Shown here piece after piece: positions 45,439-56,408 of a stretch of 64,000 bases of DNA. The notes beneath the pieces are model-generated. The model saw only the letters and a program-made list of their open reading frames with translations. It was not told where the DNA came from and did not search any database. Numbering within the stretch: the first letter of the stretch is position 1; each line of letters starts with the position of its first letter. The DNA is taken from NCBI RefSeq assembly GCF_005405925.1, contig NZ_BJHV01000001.1, positions 3,596,001-3,660,000 of the forward strand. The letters are read 5' to 3'. A program made the position numbers and the translations under genes. Source of the DNA: Streptomyces antimycoticus. GTDB lineage: Bacteria > Actinomycetota > Actinomycetes > Streptomycetales > Streptomycetaceae.

Positions 45439-48400
45439 TCAGGACATCTGATCGTCCTCGGATCCCCGCAGCCCGGCCAGGGCCTCGCGGGTCTTGACGG
45501 TGCAGTTGTGCTCCTCGCCCAGGACGCGCTCGGCGATCTCCAGCACGGCCCGCCACTCGGCCTCGGCCTCGTCGAGGCGGCCGAGGCCCTTGAGCGTGGT
45601 GCCGAGGTTGTGGCGGGTCCAGAGGGTGTTGGCACGCTCCGGTCCCAGGACACGCTGCCGGGCCGTGAGCGTTTCCCGGATCTCCGTCTCGGCCTCCGCG
45701 AACCGGCCCATCTTGTTGAGCACATTGCCCAGGCTGTGCCGGGCGGCCAAAGTGTTCCTGGCCTCGGCTCCCATGGACCGCGTGCGCCCCTCGACCACCC
45801 GGCGGTACAAGGATTCCGACTCCTCGTAGCGCTTCTGGTCACGCAGCAGAGCGGCCAGTTGGACCAGGGTCAGCAGGGCACTCGGGTCGTCCGGCCCCAG
45901 CACCCGGGCCTCCCCCTCCATGGTCAGGCGGTACTCCTGCTCGGCCTCCTCCACACGCCCCAGGTACGACAGGACCCCGGCGCGGCTGTAGCGCTCCACC
46001 AGCGTCGCCTGCGCGTCCGGTCCCACGATGCGGATCCGGTCCTGGAGCACCTGGGTGTGGGCCTCCAGCGCCTCCTCGTGCCGTCCGGCCAACCCCATGC
46101 TGACCGCCAGATGGTGCCGGGTGGTGAGGGCGTTGGGATGCTCGCCCCCGATCACGGCGGTCTGCCGTTCCAGCAGGTCGCGGTAGACCGCCTGCGCCTC
46201 GTCGTGCCGCCCCTGATCGTCCAGGACCAGCGCTCGTATCCGCAGGGCGGTGAACGACTCTTGGTGCCGCTCCCCGACGGCGGCGAACGTCTCCGCCACC
46301 AGCACGTCGGCCTCGGACTCCGCCTCGGCGTACCGCCGCAGGCTGCGCAGACGGTCGATGCGGTTGCGGCGCGCCCGACGCACCCGCCAGTGGGTGGGGC
46401 TCAGGGCCGCCGACGTCCTGTCGACCAGGTCGTGCCACAGCGACTCCGCCTCTTCGTGGCGCTGTTGGAGGTTGAGGATGTCGCCGAGCGTGAAGAGCGC
46501 CGTCATCAGGGCCGGGTCCACCTCCGACTCCGCTTCTGCGGCGCAGTCCTCGGCCGCCGCCCGCATCTCGGCCTCCGCCTCGTCGAGCCGGTTCTGCCGC
46601 CGCAGCGCGGTGGTCAGCCAGGCACGTGCGTTGACGGTCTCGTGGTTCGTGGGCCCGTGCAGTTCCCGCGCCATGGCCAGCGAGACCCGGAGTTCCTCCT
46701 CGGCCTCCTCCACCCGTCCGAGGTCCAACAGCAGACGCCCGCGCCTGAAGTGCTTGTCCTGGACATTCGACCGGGAGTCGTCATCCCGCCGCTCCCACGC
46801 CTCGATCAGCGTGCGGCACTCCTCCTCCGCCGCGTCCGCCCGCCCGGCGTCGCTCAGCAGGTCGACGAGGTAGCCGCGGGCGAAGAGCGTGTAGTCGTGC
46901 TCCACGCCGTGCACCCTCCCGAGATCGCGACCACCGCACGCAGCTCACGCTCCGCCTCGTCGTGCTCCCCGAGCTTGTTCAGGGTGATCGCCAGATGCCC
47001 ACGGAGATTGCGGGATTCGAGGTCGTCCCGGGACCTGAGCCCCTCGATCTGCTCCCGCGCCACCTCGCGCAGTTCGGCCACGTGCTCCGCCCATCCGGCG
47101 TCGATGAGCTGCTCGGCCACATCGGGCAGGGTCCGCACCCCCGCCAGCCGGTTTCCTCATTGCGCTCGTCGGCTTCGGCCAGCATTTTGTCGACGTAGTC
47201 ACGCACCGACTTCGGCAGCCCGTCGTCCTCCGCGATCCGCCGCACCACCGCCATCACCGGCGGCTGGATCTGCTCGGAGGTGTAGGAGCGGGGCGGGAAG
47301 GCGGTGGCCGGTGCCACCGGCCGCCGTTCGGGCACCTGTGGCGGCGGCGCCGGATCGTCCGGGCCCTCCTCCAGCAGCCCCAGCCGCGACAGCAGCTCCG
47401 GGGACGCCGCCGCGAACGGGCGGGCCTCCTCGGCGACGCGGGAGTCCCCGTGATCGCCCGAGAGCCGGGCACGGAAGTCGGGGCCGCTGCCCTGACGGTG
47501 CAGCAGGAACTCGGTGACCTGCGCCGCCGTCTCCAGCGCGTCCGACGTCCGGACCGCGTCCAGCAGCAGATCCGCGACCCCCGGCTGGAACTCGTACTCC
47601 TCCGCGCCGCCCTCCCGTCTCCGCAGCAGCCCGCCCAGGAACACCTCGGCCAGCTGCGCCGGGTGGAACCGCTCCCCACGGCCCGCGCCCGCCTGGTGGA
47701 TCAGCCGCATCACCGGCAGCGTCAGCGGATGGACGGTGGCCAGCGCCCCGGCCAGGCGCTGGGCCTCGGGCGAGGCGGCGCCCCGGAAGCGGCGCAGCCG
47801 CTCCTCGGCCGTCGGCTCGGGGACATGGGCCGTGGCCCGCGCGGCCACGGGCTTCTCCGCGCCGTCGAGCAGCATGACCGGCAGCGGCGCGCCGCTGCCG
47901 CCCGTACCGGTGAGCGCCGCCCAGGTGCCCAGCTCGCCCTCGGCCAGCTCCAGTACGGGCACGGGTGTCTTGCCGTCGTACGACACCAGGCCGCGCGGCA
48001 GCACCGGATGGCGCACGGACAGCGCGCGGCCAGGGCTGCCCTCCCGGCCCCCGGCGTCGACCAGCAGCCGCTGGGTGGGCATTCCGCGCTCCGGCCACAT
48101 CCGCGCGGGCAGCGGCTGGAGGACCGCCACCGGCGAGTGGCGGGCCCAGCGACGCAGCAGCCGAGGAATCGCGCCGCCGCGCCACCCCGGGCCCACCCCG
48201 TCCGAGAGGACCAGCATCACGGTGCGGCCGGAGGTGTCGGTGAGCTGGCGCGCGGTGCGGCGCGGGGCGCCGGGGGCGTACGGGCGCGCCCTGAGCACCG
48301 GTGCGGCGTCCTGGGCGCTGTCCAGGCCCTGGGCGCTGTCCAGGCCGTAGGTCCGTACGGAGCGGAAGGCGCCCTGCCGCTCCAGCAGTCCGCGCACCTC

Positions 48401-48951
48401 GGCGGCGAGCTGCTGCCACAGCACCATCGACGGGCCGTCGTCCACGATGAGCGCGACGCTCAGCCAGCGCTCGGGGCGGGGGCGCAGCACCACGTCCGGC
48501 AGACCGGTTTCGGCGATCCACTCGGCGGTGGCGGTCTCATCCACGCAGAAGGACGTGCGGGACGGCACGCTCCGCCGCAGCGGCCGCAGCGCGCGGGAGA
48601 GCCCGCGCGCCGCGGGGAGCGCCCGGACGCCCCGGACGCCGATGGCGCGCGCCGGGCGGGCCGCGGCGGGGCGGACGGCGCCGGGGGCGTAGAGCCCGGC
48701 GGGGGCGGGGGGCCGGGCTCGGGTTCGCCTTCGGTGGGTGGCCCGGCGGGCTGCCGCTGATCGCCCTTACCGTCGTCGTCGCCGTCGGCCGCGCCGGAGG
48801 CGGGACCGGTGGACCCCGGGGACGGCGCGGGTTCCCCCTCATCACTCCGCGCCGGGGACGTGGTCGCGGCGAACCACAGGGCGTCGCGCAGCTCCTCCTC
48901 GGAGAGCTCGACGCCCGCGTCCTCCAGCAGGGCGCACAGCCGCTCGATCAT
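45439..48951 (-). CDS. vWA/SAV_2336-type protein with C-terminal TPR array (frame broken three times)
   Basis: About 1171 aa once three single bases are added (at 48701-48712, 47138-47142 and 46914-46920). Order: short N-terminal helix (MIERLCALLEDAGVELSEEE), Pro-rich linker, then a SAV_2336/vWA-like domain with LSVALIVDDGPSMVLWQQLA and TVMLVLSDGVGP. A helical middle with QAGAGRGERFHPAQLAEVFLGGLL follows, then an array of about twelve 42-residue TPR units (for example GRFAEAETEIRETLTARQRVLG). Last gene of the operon; its start overlaps the MoxR stop. In vWA-MoxR-VMAP systems this component senses or scaffolds and is remodelled by the MoxR ATPase. As sequenced it would be broken, but each repair restores expected family sequence. 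Confidence 0.8.
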
Positions 48952-49910
48952 TACGCGTCGACTTCGTTCAGCGAACGGAACAGCTTGTCGAGGACGTCCT
49001 GGTCGACCCGCACCCCGGAGGACCGCAGCCGGACCGCGTTGAGGAGTTGATCGGTGGCCAGCTCCCGCTCGTTGCGCCGGGACACGAAGTCGGCGATCAG
49101 CTCCTGGGCCCGTGCGCCGATCTCCTCGCCCAGATGCATGGTGACGATCCGCTGGAGCTGCCGCTCATCGGGCTGCTTGAGGTCGAGCCGGACGCAGCGG
49201 CGCAGAAACGCCGGGGGGAACTCCCGCTCGCCGTTGCTGGTGATGACGACGACGGGGAAGACGCGGCAGCTGACCCAGCCGCCGGGGATCCCGGCCTTCT
49301 TCCGGGACCCGGAGATCTGCACCTGGATCGCCTTGTCCTCCCCCAGGCGGGCCAGCTCCGGAATCTCGAACTCGCCCTCCTCGAAGACGGTAAGGAGGTC
49401 ATTGGGCAGGTCGACATCGCCCTTGTCGAGCTCGTCCACGAGCAGAACCCGTGGCGTGTCCACCGGGAGCAGCGCGGTGCCGAGTGGGCCGAGCCGCAGA
49501 TAGTCGCCGATATCCGGTTCGGATTCGGCGGTCTCGTCGGCGCGCCGCTTGAGGGAGGCTTCGCGCAGCCGGCCCACGGCGTCGTACGAGTAGAGGCCCT
49601 CGGTGAGCGTGGAGCGGCTGTTGACCGGCCAGTGCAACACCTCGCCCAGCTTCAGCTCGCGGGCGATGGCGTGGGCCAGGGTCGACTTGCCGGTGCCGGG
49701 GCGGCCGGTGACCAGCAGCGGGCGGTGCAGATGGAGCGCCATATTGACGACGTCGCGGTCCTCGTCGGAGATCAGATACGGCAGCGGCCGCTCCTCGTCC
49801 CGGCGCCGCGCATCCTCGCCGAAACGCCGCCACGGCGGGGCGGTGGGCCAGGTCTCCACCGCATGGGGCTCGGTGTCGCCACCCTGGAAGAGCCTCCAGT
49901 CCTGTGCCAT
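48951..49910 (-). CDS. MoxR-family AAA+ ATPase
   Basis: 319 aa. Walker A is LVTGRPGTGKSTLAHAIA (about residues 68-85), Walker B LLVDELDKGDVDLPNDLL (about 157), sensor 1 VVITSNGEREFP, and arginine-finger region FLRRCVRLDLKQPD. The frame is intact, unlike its neighbours. Between the caspase-like gene (15 nt gap) and the vWA/TPR gene (1 nt overlap). MoxR ATPases pair with vWA proteins to remodel targets; here it is the ATP-driven centre of a conflict-type operon. Confidence 0.9.
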   Translation of the reverse strand: MAQDWRLFQGGDTEPHAVETWPTAPPWRRFGEDARRRDEERPLPYLISDEDRDVVNMALHLHRPLLVTGRPGTGKSTLAHAIARELKLGEVLHWPVNSRSTLTEGLYSYDAVGRLREASLKRRADETAESEPDIGDYLRLGPLGTALLPVDTPRVLLVDELDKGDVDLPNDLLTVFEEGEFEIPELARLGEDKAIQVQISGSRKKAGIPGGWVSCRVFPVVVITSNGEREFPPAFLRRCVRLDLKQPDERQLQRIVTMHLGEEIGARAQELIADFVSRRNERELATDQLLNAVRLRSSGVRVDQDVLDKLFRSLNEVDA

Positions 49911-49925
49911 CTTCTTCGTCTCTCC

Positions 49926-52125
49926 TCAGGGTGCGGACAGGTCGAGTTGGTCGGGGAGCGGGCGGTGCGGATCGTCCCACAGCAGCGCCATATGGCGGCC
50001 GTGGTGGCTTTCGTCGGCCTCGCTCGCCGACCGGAGCTTGCGCAGGTGCTGGGGCAGGGACCGCAGCCGTTCGGTGCCGAGCAGGGCCGTCAACTCGGCC
50101 CGCGCGGCGGCGGCTTCCGCCTCGCCATGCCATATGAGGACGGGCACGCCGTCGAACAGGCAGGCGTTGAAGACGTCCGACCGGGCCCGCAAGGGGGTGG
50201 TCAGCACCACGCCCGGAGCGTCCTCCTGCCCCTGGAGGACGCCGTGGACCTGCTTGAAGGTGTCCAGGTGGGCGGGCAGCCACTCCAGATCCTCGGTCCC
50301 CGCCGAGTGGACCCTCTCCCACCGCTGCTTCCAGACGTGCCGCTGGTTGTCCCGAAGGTCGGTGCAGCGCACCACGACCGGGTAGTCCGTACCGAGCGAG
50401 CGCTCCAGGGGCCCATCGGCGTCGAGCTGCCAGCGGTGCACGGCCAGTTCGAGGTCGGTGGGGGCCACGAAGAACTCCACGAGGGTGTCACGCGTGCGGG
50501 CATGTGTGCTCAGAAGGCCATCGATGCCGCGCTGTATCTCCTCCAGGGAGGCGGGGGTGTCCTCCTTGGCCAGGGAGTTGACGTCCTCACCGCGCCGCGT
50601 CCACACCTCGTACGCACGCCGTTGCCCGGGGCCGTTGGAGGGGTGGAGCCGGATCTGAATTCGCTGGTCCTGTGCGAGACCGGCGGCCTTGACGCTCTCG
50701 GCGTACTCCTTCGCCTCGCCGCGCCGCTCTTTCAACTGACCGTTCAGCCCCAGCCGTTCGGCGCACCGCAGCGACCAGGCGCGCAGATCGGCCCCGACCG
50801 CCCCGTCATCCACGGCCGCGAAGCGCTCCACCACCCTGAGCAGTTGGGGAAGCTGATCCGGTTTGGGCAGCAGCTCCTCCAGCGCGTCGGTGAGCAGGGC
50901 CGGGTCGTGGAACGACAGATCGACGAGGCCGAACAGCACGCGGGCCTCCTCGGCGACGTCGTACCGGCCCCGCTCGTCCAGCCGCCCCAGCAGCGCGACC
51001 AACTCCACGTACTCGGCGCGGGTCAGCCACTGGCCCTGCAGGACATGGCACGCCTTGCGGATCTCCGTGCGGACCGGGGCGTGGGCGCTCAGCTCGGCGA
51101 GGAGGGTGATGGTGCCGTGCGGGTTCTCCAGCGCCCAGTCGACCAGTTCCTCGGCCGAGGGAGGCGTCGTGGCGGGCGGGGCGGTGGTGAACTGCTCGCA
51201 GAGCCGGGCGGCGACGTCCGCCGAGCGACCGGGCCCCGCCCCAGCAGTGCGCCGACCGCGTGGATCAGCTTGCTGCGCTCCCGCCGCTGCGGCTCGTCCA
51301 ACGGCGGCGGGGGCGGGCCGAGCGGGATGTCCTCACCGTCCCCGTCTCCCCTGCTGATGTGCACGGTCGGGAACTGCGTCAGGCCCTCGACCTCGCCCAG
51401 CCGCGCGAACTCGTCCCGGATTCCCTGCCATACGCGGTCGAGGTCCGGCGCCGCGCCGCCGATGGAGTCCGCCTGGAGCTGCCGTAACAGCACGGCGCTG
51501 AAGAGACCGGCGCCTTGCTGGTTCTTGGACACCGCCCCGGGCCGGCAGGCGCGCATCCAGTAGATGTCGCGGGCACGGTTGATCTCCGGCTTCCGGGTGA
51601 GCTCCTCCGGAGTGGCGACCATCGTGTGGGTACGGAGGGGAAGGGCCTGCCAGCAGGCGTCGATGACCACGGTGACCCGGCCCACGCCGCGCTTCGGAAG
51701 ATGCTCGGTGCGCAGCAGCGTCATCAGGTTCAGCGCGTCGAGACCCCGCATGTCCCGGTCCCGCGTCTCCGGATACAGCAGGCTCCAGCGGCCCCCGGGG
51801 CCTGCACACCGTGTCCTGCCCAGTAGATCCACAACCAGTCCCCGTCGAGGGACCGCAGCTCTTCCATGAAGACCTGACGGATGGTGGCGCCGTCCGCCGG
51901 ACGGTGGCCGGGGTCCACCGCTTTCACGGCGGCCTTGTTCTCTTCCGTGGGCGAGGCCAGCAGGCGGATGTTCTCCGGCGGCACGCCCAGCCCGGTGAGC
52001 CACGCGCGCATCCCGAGCGCGTCGTTCACCGGGCCGTCGAGAGTCCAGCTGTCGCTGCCCCGGTACTGCTCGACGGCCACGATCACCGCATGGGTGCGGC
52101 TCCAGTCGTGCTCCACCGCTGTCAC
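49926..52125 (-). CDS. Caspase-like protease fused to a VMAP-type C-terminal region (frame broken twice)
   Basis: About 733 aa after adding one base at 51792-51796 and one at 51234-51242. The N-terminal caspase/metacaspase fold has catalytic His in WIYWAGHGVQ and Cys in VTVVIDACWQALP. A central helical segment (SADVAARLCEQF, then SAEELVDWALENPHGTITLL) may be an effector-associated adaptor domain. The C-terminal 350 residues (VELVALLGRLDERGRYDVAEE onward, with RIQIRLHPSN and APGVVLTTPLRARSDVF) match what I know of VMAP-C domains of vWA-MoxR-associated proteins. It follows the hydrolase gene with a 4-nt overlap. Predicted effector that is activated on threat and kills or arrests the host cell. 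Confidence 0.78.
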
Positions 52126-53372
52126 TTCGGCAGCTCCGGGGCCAGCAGTTCGTACAGCCGCTGGTGGGCGAAGTACGAGGTGTGGGCGCGCGGGAAGGGC
52201 TGGCGGGTGTTCACGCGCAGATCGGTGACCCGGCCGGGGAAGACCTTCTCCCCCACGAAACCGAGCAGATCCTGCTCGTCGTAGACATTGATCCAGCGGG
52301 GGAAGCCGCCGGGCAGCGGCTCGCCCCGGCGCAGCGCGGTGAGCGCGTCCAGCTCGTAGAGGAACGGCGCCTGCGAGCCGACCGTCACCAGCAGGTCCAC
52401 CCCGGCGGGCGGATCGGGCTCGGCGAGCAGGTCGACGCAGGCGATACCGCCGAGGCTGTGCGCGAGCAGCACCACCGGGCCGCCCCCTGCCGCGACCGCA
52501 TCGCGCACGGCTTCCCGGATCGCGGCACGCACCCCCGCGCCGCGCACCTGGTAGCGGAGGATGTCGCCACTGGCCGGGACGGACTTCTTGGTGATGCCGC
52601 CACGGAACGTGTGGGCCAGCGAAGACAGCGGCGAGAGATAGGAGTTGAGCGCCCGTACGGCGACGCCCTTGGCCGCGCCGGCGACGAATCCGCCCCGGTC
52701 GGTGCCGCCGAGCTGATCGGTGAGCGCGCCGACGACGGTGTCCCGGTCGGCCCCGTCCACCGCGAGCGGCTCATGGTCGCCGTGCGGGCCCTCGGCCCGC
52801 TGGACGGCCAGGGCGTACACGGCACGGGCCGCGATCGCCTCGATGCCGTCGACGGGCGAGGTGCCGCCCAGACTGTCGGCGATCTCGTCGGCGACGCGGT
52901 CGGCGGCCTCGTCAAGATGCGGCGCGAGATCCACGACGAGGTGCGGCAGGCTCTCACCGGTCGCCCCGGTGTCGGCTGTCACCGCCTCCAGCGTCAGCCC
53001 GCGCACCTTGTCGGCGACGGCCTCCCAGGGATCGACGCGGCCGGGCGCGAAGCCCGTCTCCTCGCCGTCGTCGTGCGCCGCCGCCGCGAACTCCCGCAGC
53101 TCGGCGAGCGGATCCACCTCCAGCAGCGCCCATACGGCCAGCGGATCGTCCTCGTCCAGCAGCTCATCACCGCCGACGCCGCGATTCTTGGACCGCACCG
53201 GGATCGACACCCCCTCGAGCCCCAGCGACGCTCCATGCCGCTCGCCCCAGAAGCAGCGGACGACCCGGATATCGGCTCTCACCCGCCCCAGGCCGCTCAC
53301 GACCCGCGCGAAGCTCTTCTCGTACGACTTGGCCCGGACCCCCGTGCCGTGGACGAAGACGACGCTTGTCAC
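52122..53372 (-). CDS. Alpha/beta hydrolase, first gene of the vWA-MoxR operon
   Basis: 416 aa from GTG 53372 (TSVVFVHGTGVRAKSYE), preceded by GGGGGGA; an ATG at 53420 is possible. The N-terminal VFVHGTG is the oxyanion-hole strand. The nucleophile elbow is LLAHSLGGIACVDLL (Ser about 290). GSQAPFLYELDAL and INVYDEQDLLGFVGEKVF follow, with a late His in FPRAHTSYFAHQ. Lipase, esterase or acyltransferase action is possible; the substrate is unknown. Its stop overlaps the caspase-like start, so it probably belongs to the same system. Confidence 0.82.
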   Translation of the reverse strand: MTSVVFVHGTGVRAKSYEKSFARVVSGLGRVRADIRVVRCFWGERHGASLGLEGVSIPVRSKNRGVGGDELLDEDDPLAVWALLEVDPLAELREFAAAAHDDGEETGFAPGRVDPWEAVADKVRGLTLEAVTADTGATGESLPHLVVDLAPHLDEAADRVADEIADSLGGTSPVDGIEAIAARAVYALAVQRAEGPHGDHEPLAVDGADRDTVVGALTDQLGGTDRGGFVAGAAKGVAVRALNSYLSPLSSLAHTFRGGITKKSVPASGDILRYQVRGAGVRAAIREAVRDAVAAGGGPVVLLAHSLGGIACVDLLAEPDPPAGVDLLVTVGSQAPFLYELDALTALRRGEPLPGGFPRWINVYDEQDLLGFVGEKVFPGRVTDLRVNTRQPFPRAHTSYFAHQRLYELLAPELPK

Positions 53373-53450
53373 CGATCCCCCCAGATCGTCCAGATCCCAC
53401 CGCGACCACCGGCCCATCACTTTATCCCGTGATGACCCCGTGTGACCCGG

Positions 53451-53474
53451 GGACTACGGGACTACGGGACTACG
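53451..53474 (+). repeat. 8-bp tandem repeat between hydrolase operon and dusB
   Basis: GGACTACG three times in a row, in the short spacer upstream of the hydrolase gene and downstream of dusB. Confidence 0.7.
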
Positions 53475-53494
53475 GGAGGCTGCATTGGCGGGGT

Positions 53495-54790
53495 TCAGCC
53501 GCCCGAGGTGTCCAGCTCCGCGTCCGCACCGATCCCCGCGCAGTCGTACGGGTCGTCCAGCCAGCCGTCGGGCAGCACCACGCGGTTGCGGCCCGAGGTG
53601 CGGCCGCGCGGGCCGTCGGCGCCGGTGGGCCACTCCTGGTCCAGGTCCAGCTCGGCCAGCAGGGCGTCCAGCTCGGCGAGTGACGAGGTGATCGCCAGCC
53701 GCTTGCGCATCTCGGAGCCGACCGAGAAGCCCTTGGTGTACCAGGCGACATGCTTACGGAAGTCGATCACGCCGCGCTCCTCGTCCTCCAGCCACTCGGC
53801 GAGCAGCTCGGCGTGGCGGCGCATCACGGCCGCGACCTCCTTGAGCGTCGGCCGCGCGTAGCCGGGCACCTCGGAGCCGTCCACCGGCGTCTCGGAGCCG
53901 GACACCGCCCCCTCCCGGCCGGGCTCGAACGCGGCCACCAGGTCGCCGAAGAGCCAGGGCCGCCCGAGGCAGCCGCGTCCCACGACCACGCCGTCACAGC
54001 CCGTCTCGCGCATCATCCGGACCGCGTCGTCGGCGGACCAGATGTCGCCGTTGCCCAGCACCGGGATCTCCGGGACGGCCTCCTTCAGGCGGGCGATGGC
54101 GTCCCAGTCGGCGGTGCCGCCGTAGTGCTGGGCCGCGGTGCGGCCGTGCAGGGCGATCGCGGTCACGCCCTCCTCGACCGCGATCCGGCCCGCGTCGAGG
54201 AAGGTGATGTGATCGTCGTCGATGCCCTTGCGCATCTTCATGGTGACCGGCAGCGGGCCCGCGGCGGTCACGGCCTCGCGCAGGATCGAGCGCAGCAGAT
54301 GCCGCTTGTACGGAAGCGCCGAGCCGCCGCCCTTACGGGTCACCTTGGGCACCGGGCAGCCGAAGTTGAGGTCGATATGGTCGGCGAGGTCCTCGTCCAC
54401 GATCATCTGGACGGCCTTGCCGACGGTCATCGGGTCCACCCCGTAGAGCTGGATGGAGCGCGGCTTCTCGCTGCCGTCGAAGTGGATCAGCCGCATCGTC
54501 TTGGCGTCCCGCTCCACCAGCGCCCGGGTGGTGATCATCTCGCTGACGAACAGCCCCTTACCGCCCGAGCCCCCATCTCCCGGGGGACTCTGCACCGGAT
54601 TGCGGCTGCGCCGCGGGCCGGACCCCCAGCCGACGCCTTCGGCGAATTCCCGGCACAGGGTGCGGAACGGTGCGTTGGTGATCCCGGCCATCGGTGCGAG
54701 AACGACCGGCGGCTGGACCATATGCGGTCCGATCCGCAGCTGCGCCCGCGGCTGATGCGGAGTCTGCGGCGGCTGCGGCGTCTGCGTCAT
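53495..54790 (-). CDS. dusB: tRNA-dihydrouridine synthase with an in-frame insertion
   Basis: 431 aa FMN enzyme that reduces uridines in tRNA. Landmarks: PVVLAPMAGITNAPFRTLCREF, catalytic Cys in LNFGCPVPKVTRKGGGSAL, ALHGRTAAQHY and PVLGNGDIWSADDA. Residues about 52-75 (WGSGPRRSRNPVQ, then a Gly/Asp/Ser-rich stretch) split the usual CREF-xxxx-GLFVSEM junction. This insert comes from GC-rich DNA at 54566-54637 resembling the interspersed repeats. The C-terminal 90 residues include GWLDDPYDCAGIGADAELDTSGG. The start ATG 54790 is preceded by GGAAGC. The MFS gene is divergent. Confidence 0.92.
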   Translation of the reverse strand: MTQTPQPPQTPHQPRAQLRIGPHMVQPPVVLAPMAGITNAPFRTLCREFAEGVGWGSGPRRSRNPVQSPPGDGGSGGKGLFVSEMITTRALVERDAKTMRLIHFDGSEKPRSIQLYGVDPMTVGKAVQMIVDEDLADHIDLNFGCPVPKVTRKGGGSALPYKRHLLRSILREAVTAAGPLPVTMKMRKGIDDDHITFLDAGRIAVEEGVTAIALHGRTAAQHYGGTADWDAIARLKEAVPEIPVLGNGDIWSADDAVRMMRETGCDGVVVGRGCLGRPWLFGDLVAAFEPGREGAVSGSETPVDGSEVPGYARPTLKEVAAVMRRHAELLAEWLEDEERGVIDFRKHVAWYTKGFSVGSEMRKRLAITSSLAELDALLAELDLDQEWPTGADGPRGRTSGRNRVVLPDGWLDDPYDCAGIGADAELDTSGG

Positions 54791-54917
54791 GGGGTCAGCT
54801 TCCTTGTACGTACTACGGTGGAGAGGACGGGCCGATCTCTTATTCTCCCGCACCCGCCAGGGGACCGACAGGGCGGTTATGACCGTCGCACCGACAATAT
54901 CGATGTAGCGTTCAACC

Positions 54918-56408
54918 ATGCGTGAGCTCAGCCATCGGCGGCGCATGCTCGTGCTGGCGATTTGCTGCATGAGTCTGCTGCTCGTCAGCCTCGACAACAC
55001 CGTCCTCAACGTTGCCCTGCCCTCGATCCGAAGCGATCTGCACGCCTCCGTCTCCGGGATGCAGTGGACGATCGACGCGTACACCCTGGTCCTCGCCGCG
55101 CTTTTGATGCTCTCGGGGTCGACGGCCGACCGGGTGGGACGCAAGCGCACCTTCCAGACCGGGCTGGTGATCTTCACCCTCGGGTCGGGGCTGTGCAGCC
55201 TCGCACCCAACCTGGAGATGCTGGTCATCTTCCGCATGGTGCAGGCGATCGGCGGTTCGATGCTGAACCCCGTCGCCATGTCGATCATCACCAACGTCTT
55301 CACCGAGCCCAGGGAGCGGGCCCGCGCCATCGGAGTCTGGGGCGGAGTCGTCGGCATCAGCATGGCCGCCGGGCCCATCGTGGGCGGCGTGCTGGTGGAG
55401 TCCGTCGGCTGGCGCTCGATCTTCTGGATAAACCTTCCGGTCGGGATCGCGGCGCTGCTCCTCACCGCCCGTTACGTACCGGAGTCGCGTGCCCCCAAGC
55501 CGCGCCGGGCCGACCCCGTCGGCCAGCTGCTGGTCGTCGCGGTGCTGGGCACCATCACCTACGCCATCATCGAGGCGCCGGACCGCGGCTGGGACTCGCC
55601 GCTGATCGTGACCTTCGCGGCCATCGCCGCCGTGGGGCTCCTCGCGCTGATCCGCTACGAGCTGCGGCGTGAGGAACCGCTGATCGATGTGCGGTTCTTC
55701 CACAGCGCGCCATTCAGCGGGGCGACCGTGGTCGCGGTGTGCGCCTTCGCGGCGCTCGGCGGCTATCTCTTCATGAACACGCTCTATCTGCAGGACGTGC
55801 GAGGGCTCGACGCGCTCCACGCCGGGCTGTGGATGCTGCCCATGGCGTTCATGTGCTTCGTCTGCGCGCCGCTGTCCGGGCGGCTGGTGGGCGCCCGCGG
55901 GCCCCGGCCGTCGATGCTGGTGGCCGGGGTGGCCATAACGGCCAGCGGGGTGATGTTCGCCGTCTTCGACGTCCAGACGACCGATCTCGGGCTGCTGATC
56001 GGCTATGCGATGTTCGGCCTCGGATTCGGCATGGTCAACGCGCCCATCACGAATACGGCGGTCTCCGGGATGCCCCGCTCCCAGGCCGGGGTCGCCGCGG
56101 CCGTCGCCTCCACCAGCCGCCAGGTGGGCCAGTCGCTCGGCGTCGCGGTCATCGGCGCGGTGCTGGCGGCGGGCGCCGCGTCGGCGGCGGCGGGCCAGAT
56201 GGGGCACGCCGCCTCGCCCGCGGCCGCTGCCGCGTTCGTGGACGCCGCCCGTCCGGCCTGGTGGATCATCGCCGGGTGCGGTGCCGTCATCCTGCTGCTG
56301 GGGATGGTGACCACGGGCCGCTGGGCCGAGAAGACGACCCGGCGCGCGGCCGCGCTGTTCGAGGAGAGCGCTCCTGCGGGACGGACATCGGCGAACGCGA
56401 AGGCGTAG
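54918..56408 (+). CDS. MFS transporter, DHA2 (14-TM drug exporter) family
   Basis: 496 aa proton-coupled exporter. Begins MLVLAICCMSLLLVSLDNTVLNVALPSI, the classic DHA2 start with motif D1; motif A is STADRVGRKRTFQTG; motif C-like GVVGISMAAGPIVGGVLVE. Fourteen hydrophobic segments can be followed to GCGAVILLLGMVTTG. It is divergent from dusB with a 127-bp gap containing GTACGTACTACGG, and no dedicated regulator is adjacent. The substrate is unknown. Confidence 0.9.
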   Translation: MRELSHRRRMLVLAICCMSLLLVSLDNTVLNVALPSIRSDLHASVSGMQWTIDAYTLVLAALLMLSGSTADRVGRKRTFQTGLVIFTLGSGLCSLAPNLEMLVIFRMVQAIGGSMLNPVAMSIITNVFTEPRERARAIGVWGGVVGISMAAGPIVGGVLVESVGWRSIFWINLPVGIAALLLTARYVPESRAPKPRRADPVGQLLVVAVLGTITYAIIEAPDRGWDSPLIVTFAAIAAVGLLALIRYELRREEPLIDVRFFHSAPFSGATVVAVCAFAALGGYLFMNTLYLQDVRGLDALHAGLWMLPMAFMCFVCAPLSGRLVGARGPRPSMLVAGVAITASGVMFAVFDVQTTDLGLLIGYAMFGLGFGMVNAPITNTAVSGMPRSQAGVAAAVASTSRQVGQSLGVAVIGAVLAAGAASAAAGQMGHAASPAAAAAFVDAARPAWWIIAGCGAVILLLGMVTTGRWAEKTTRRAAALFEESAPAGRTSANAKA

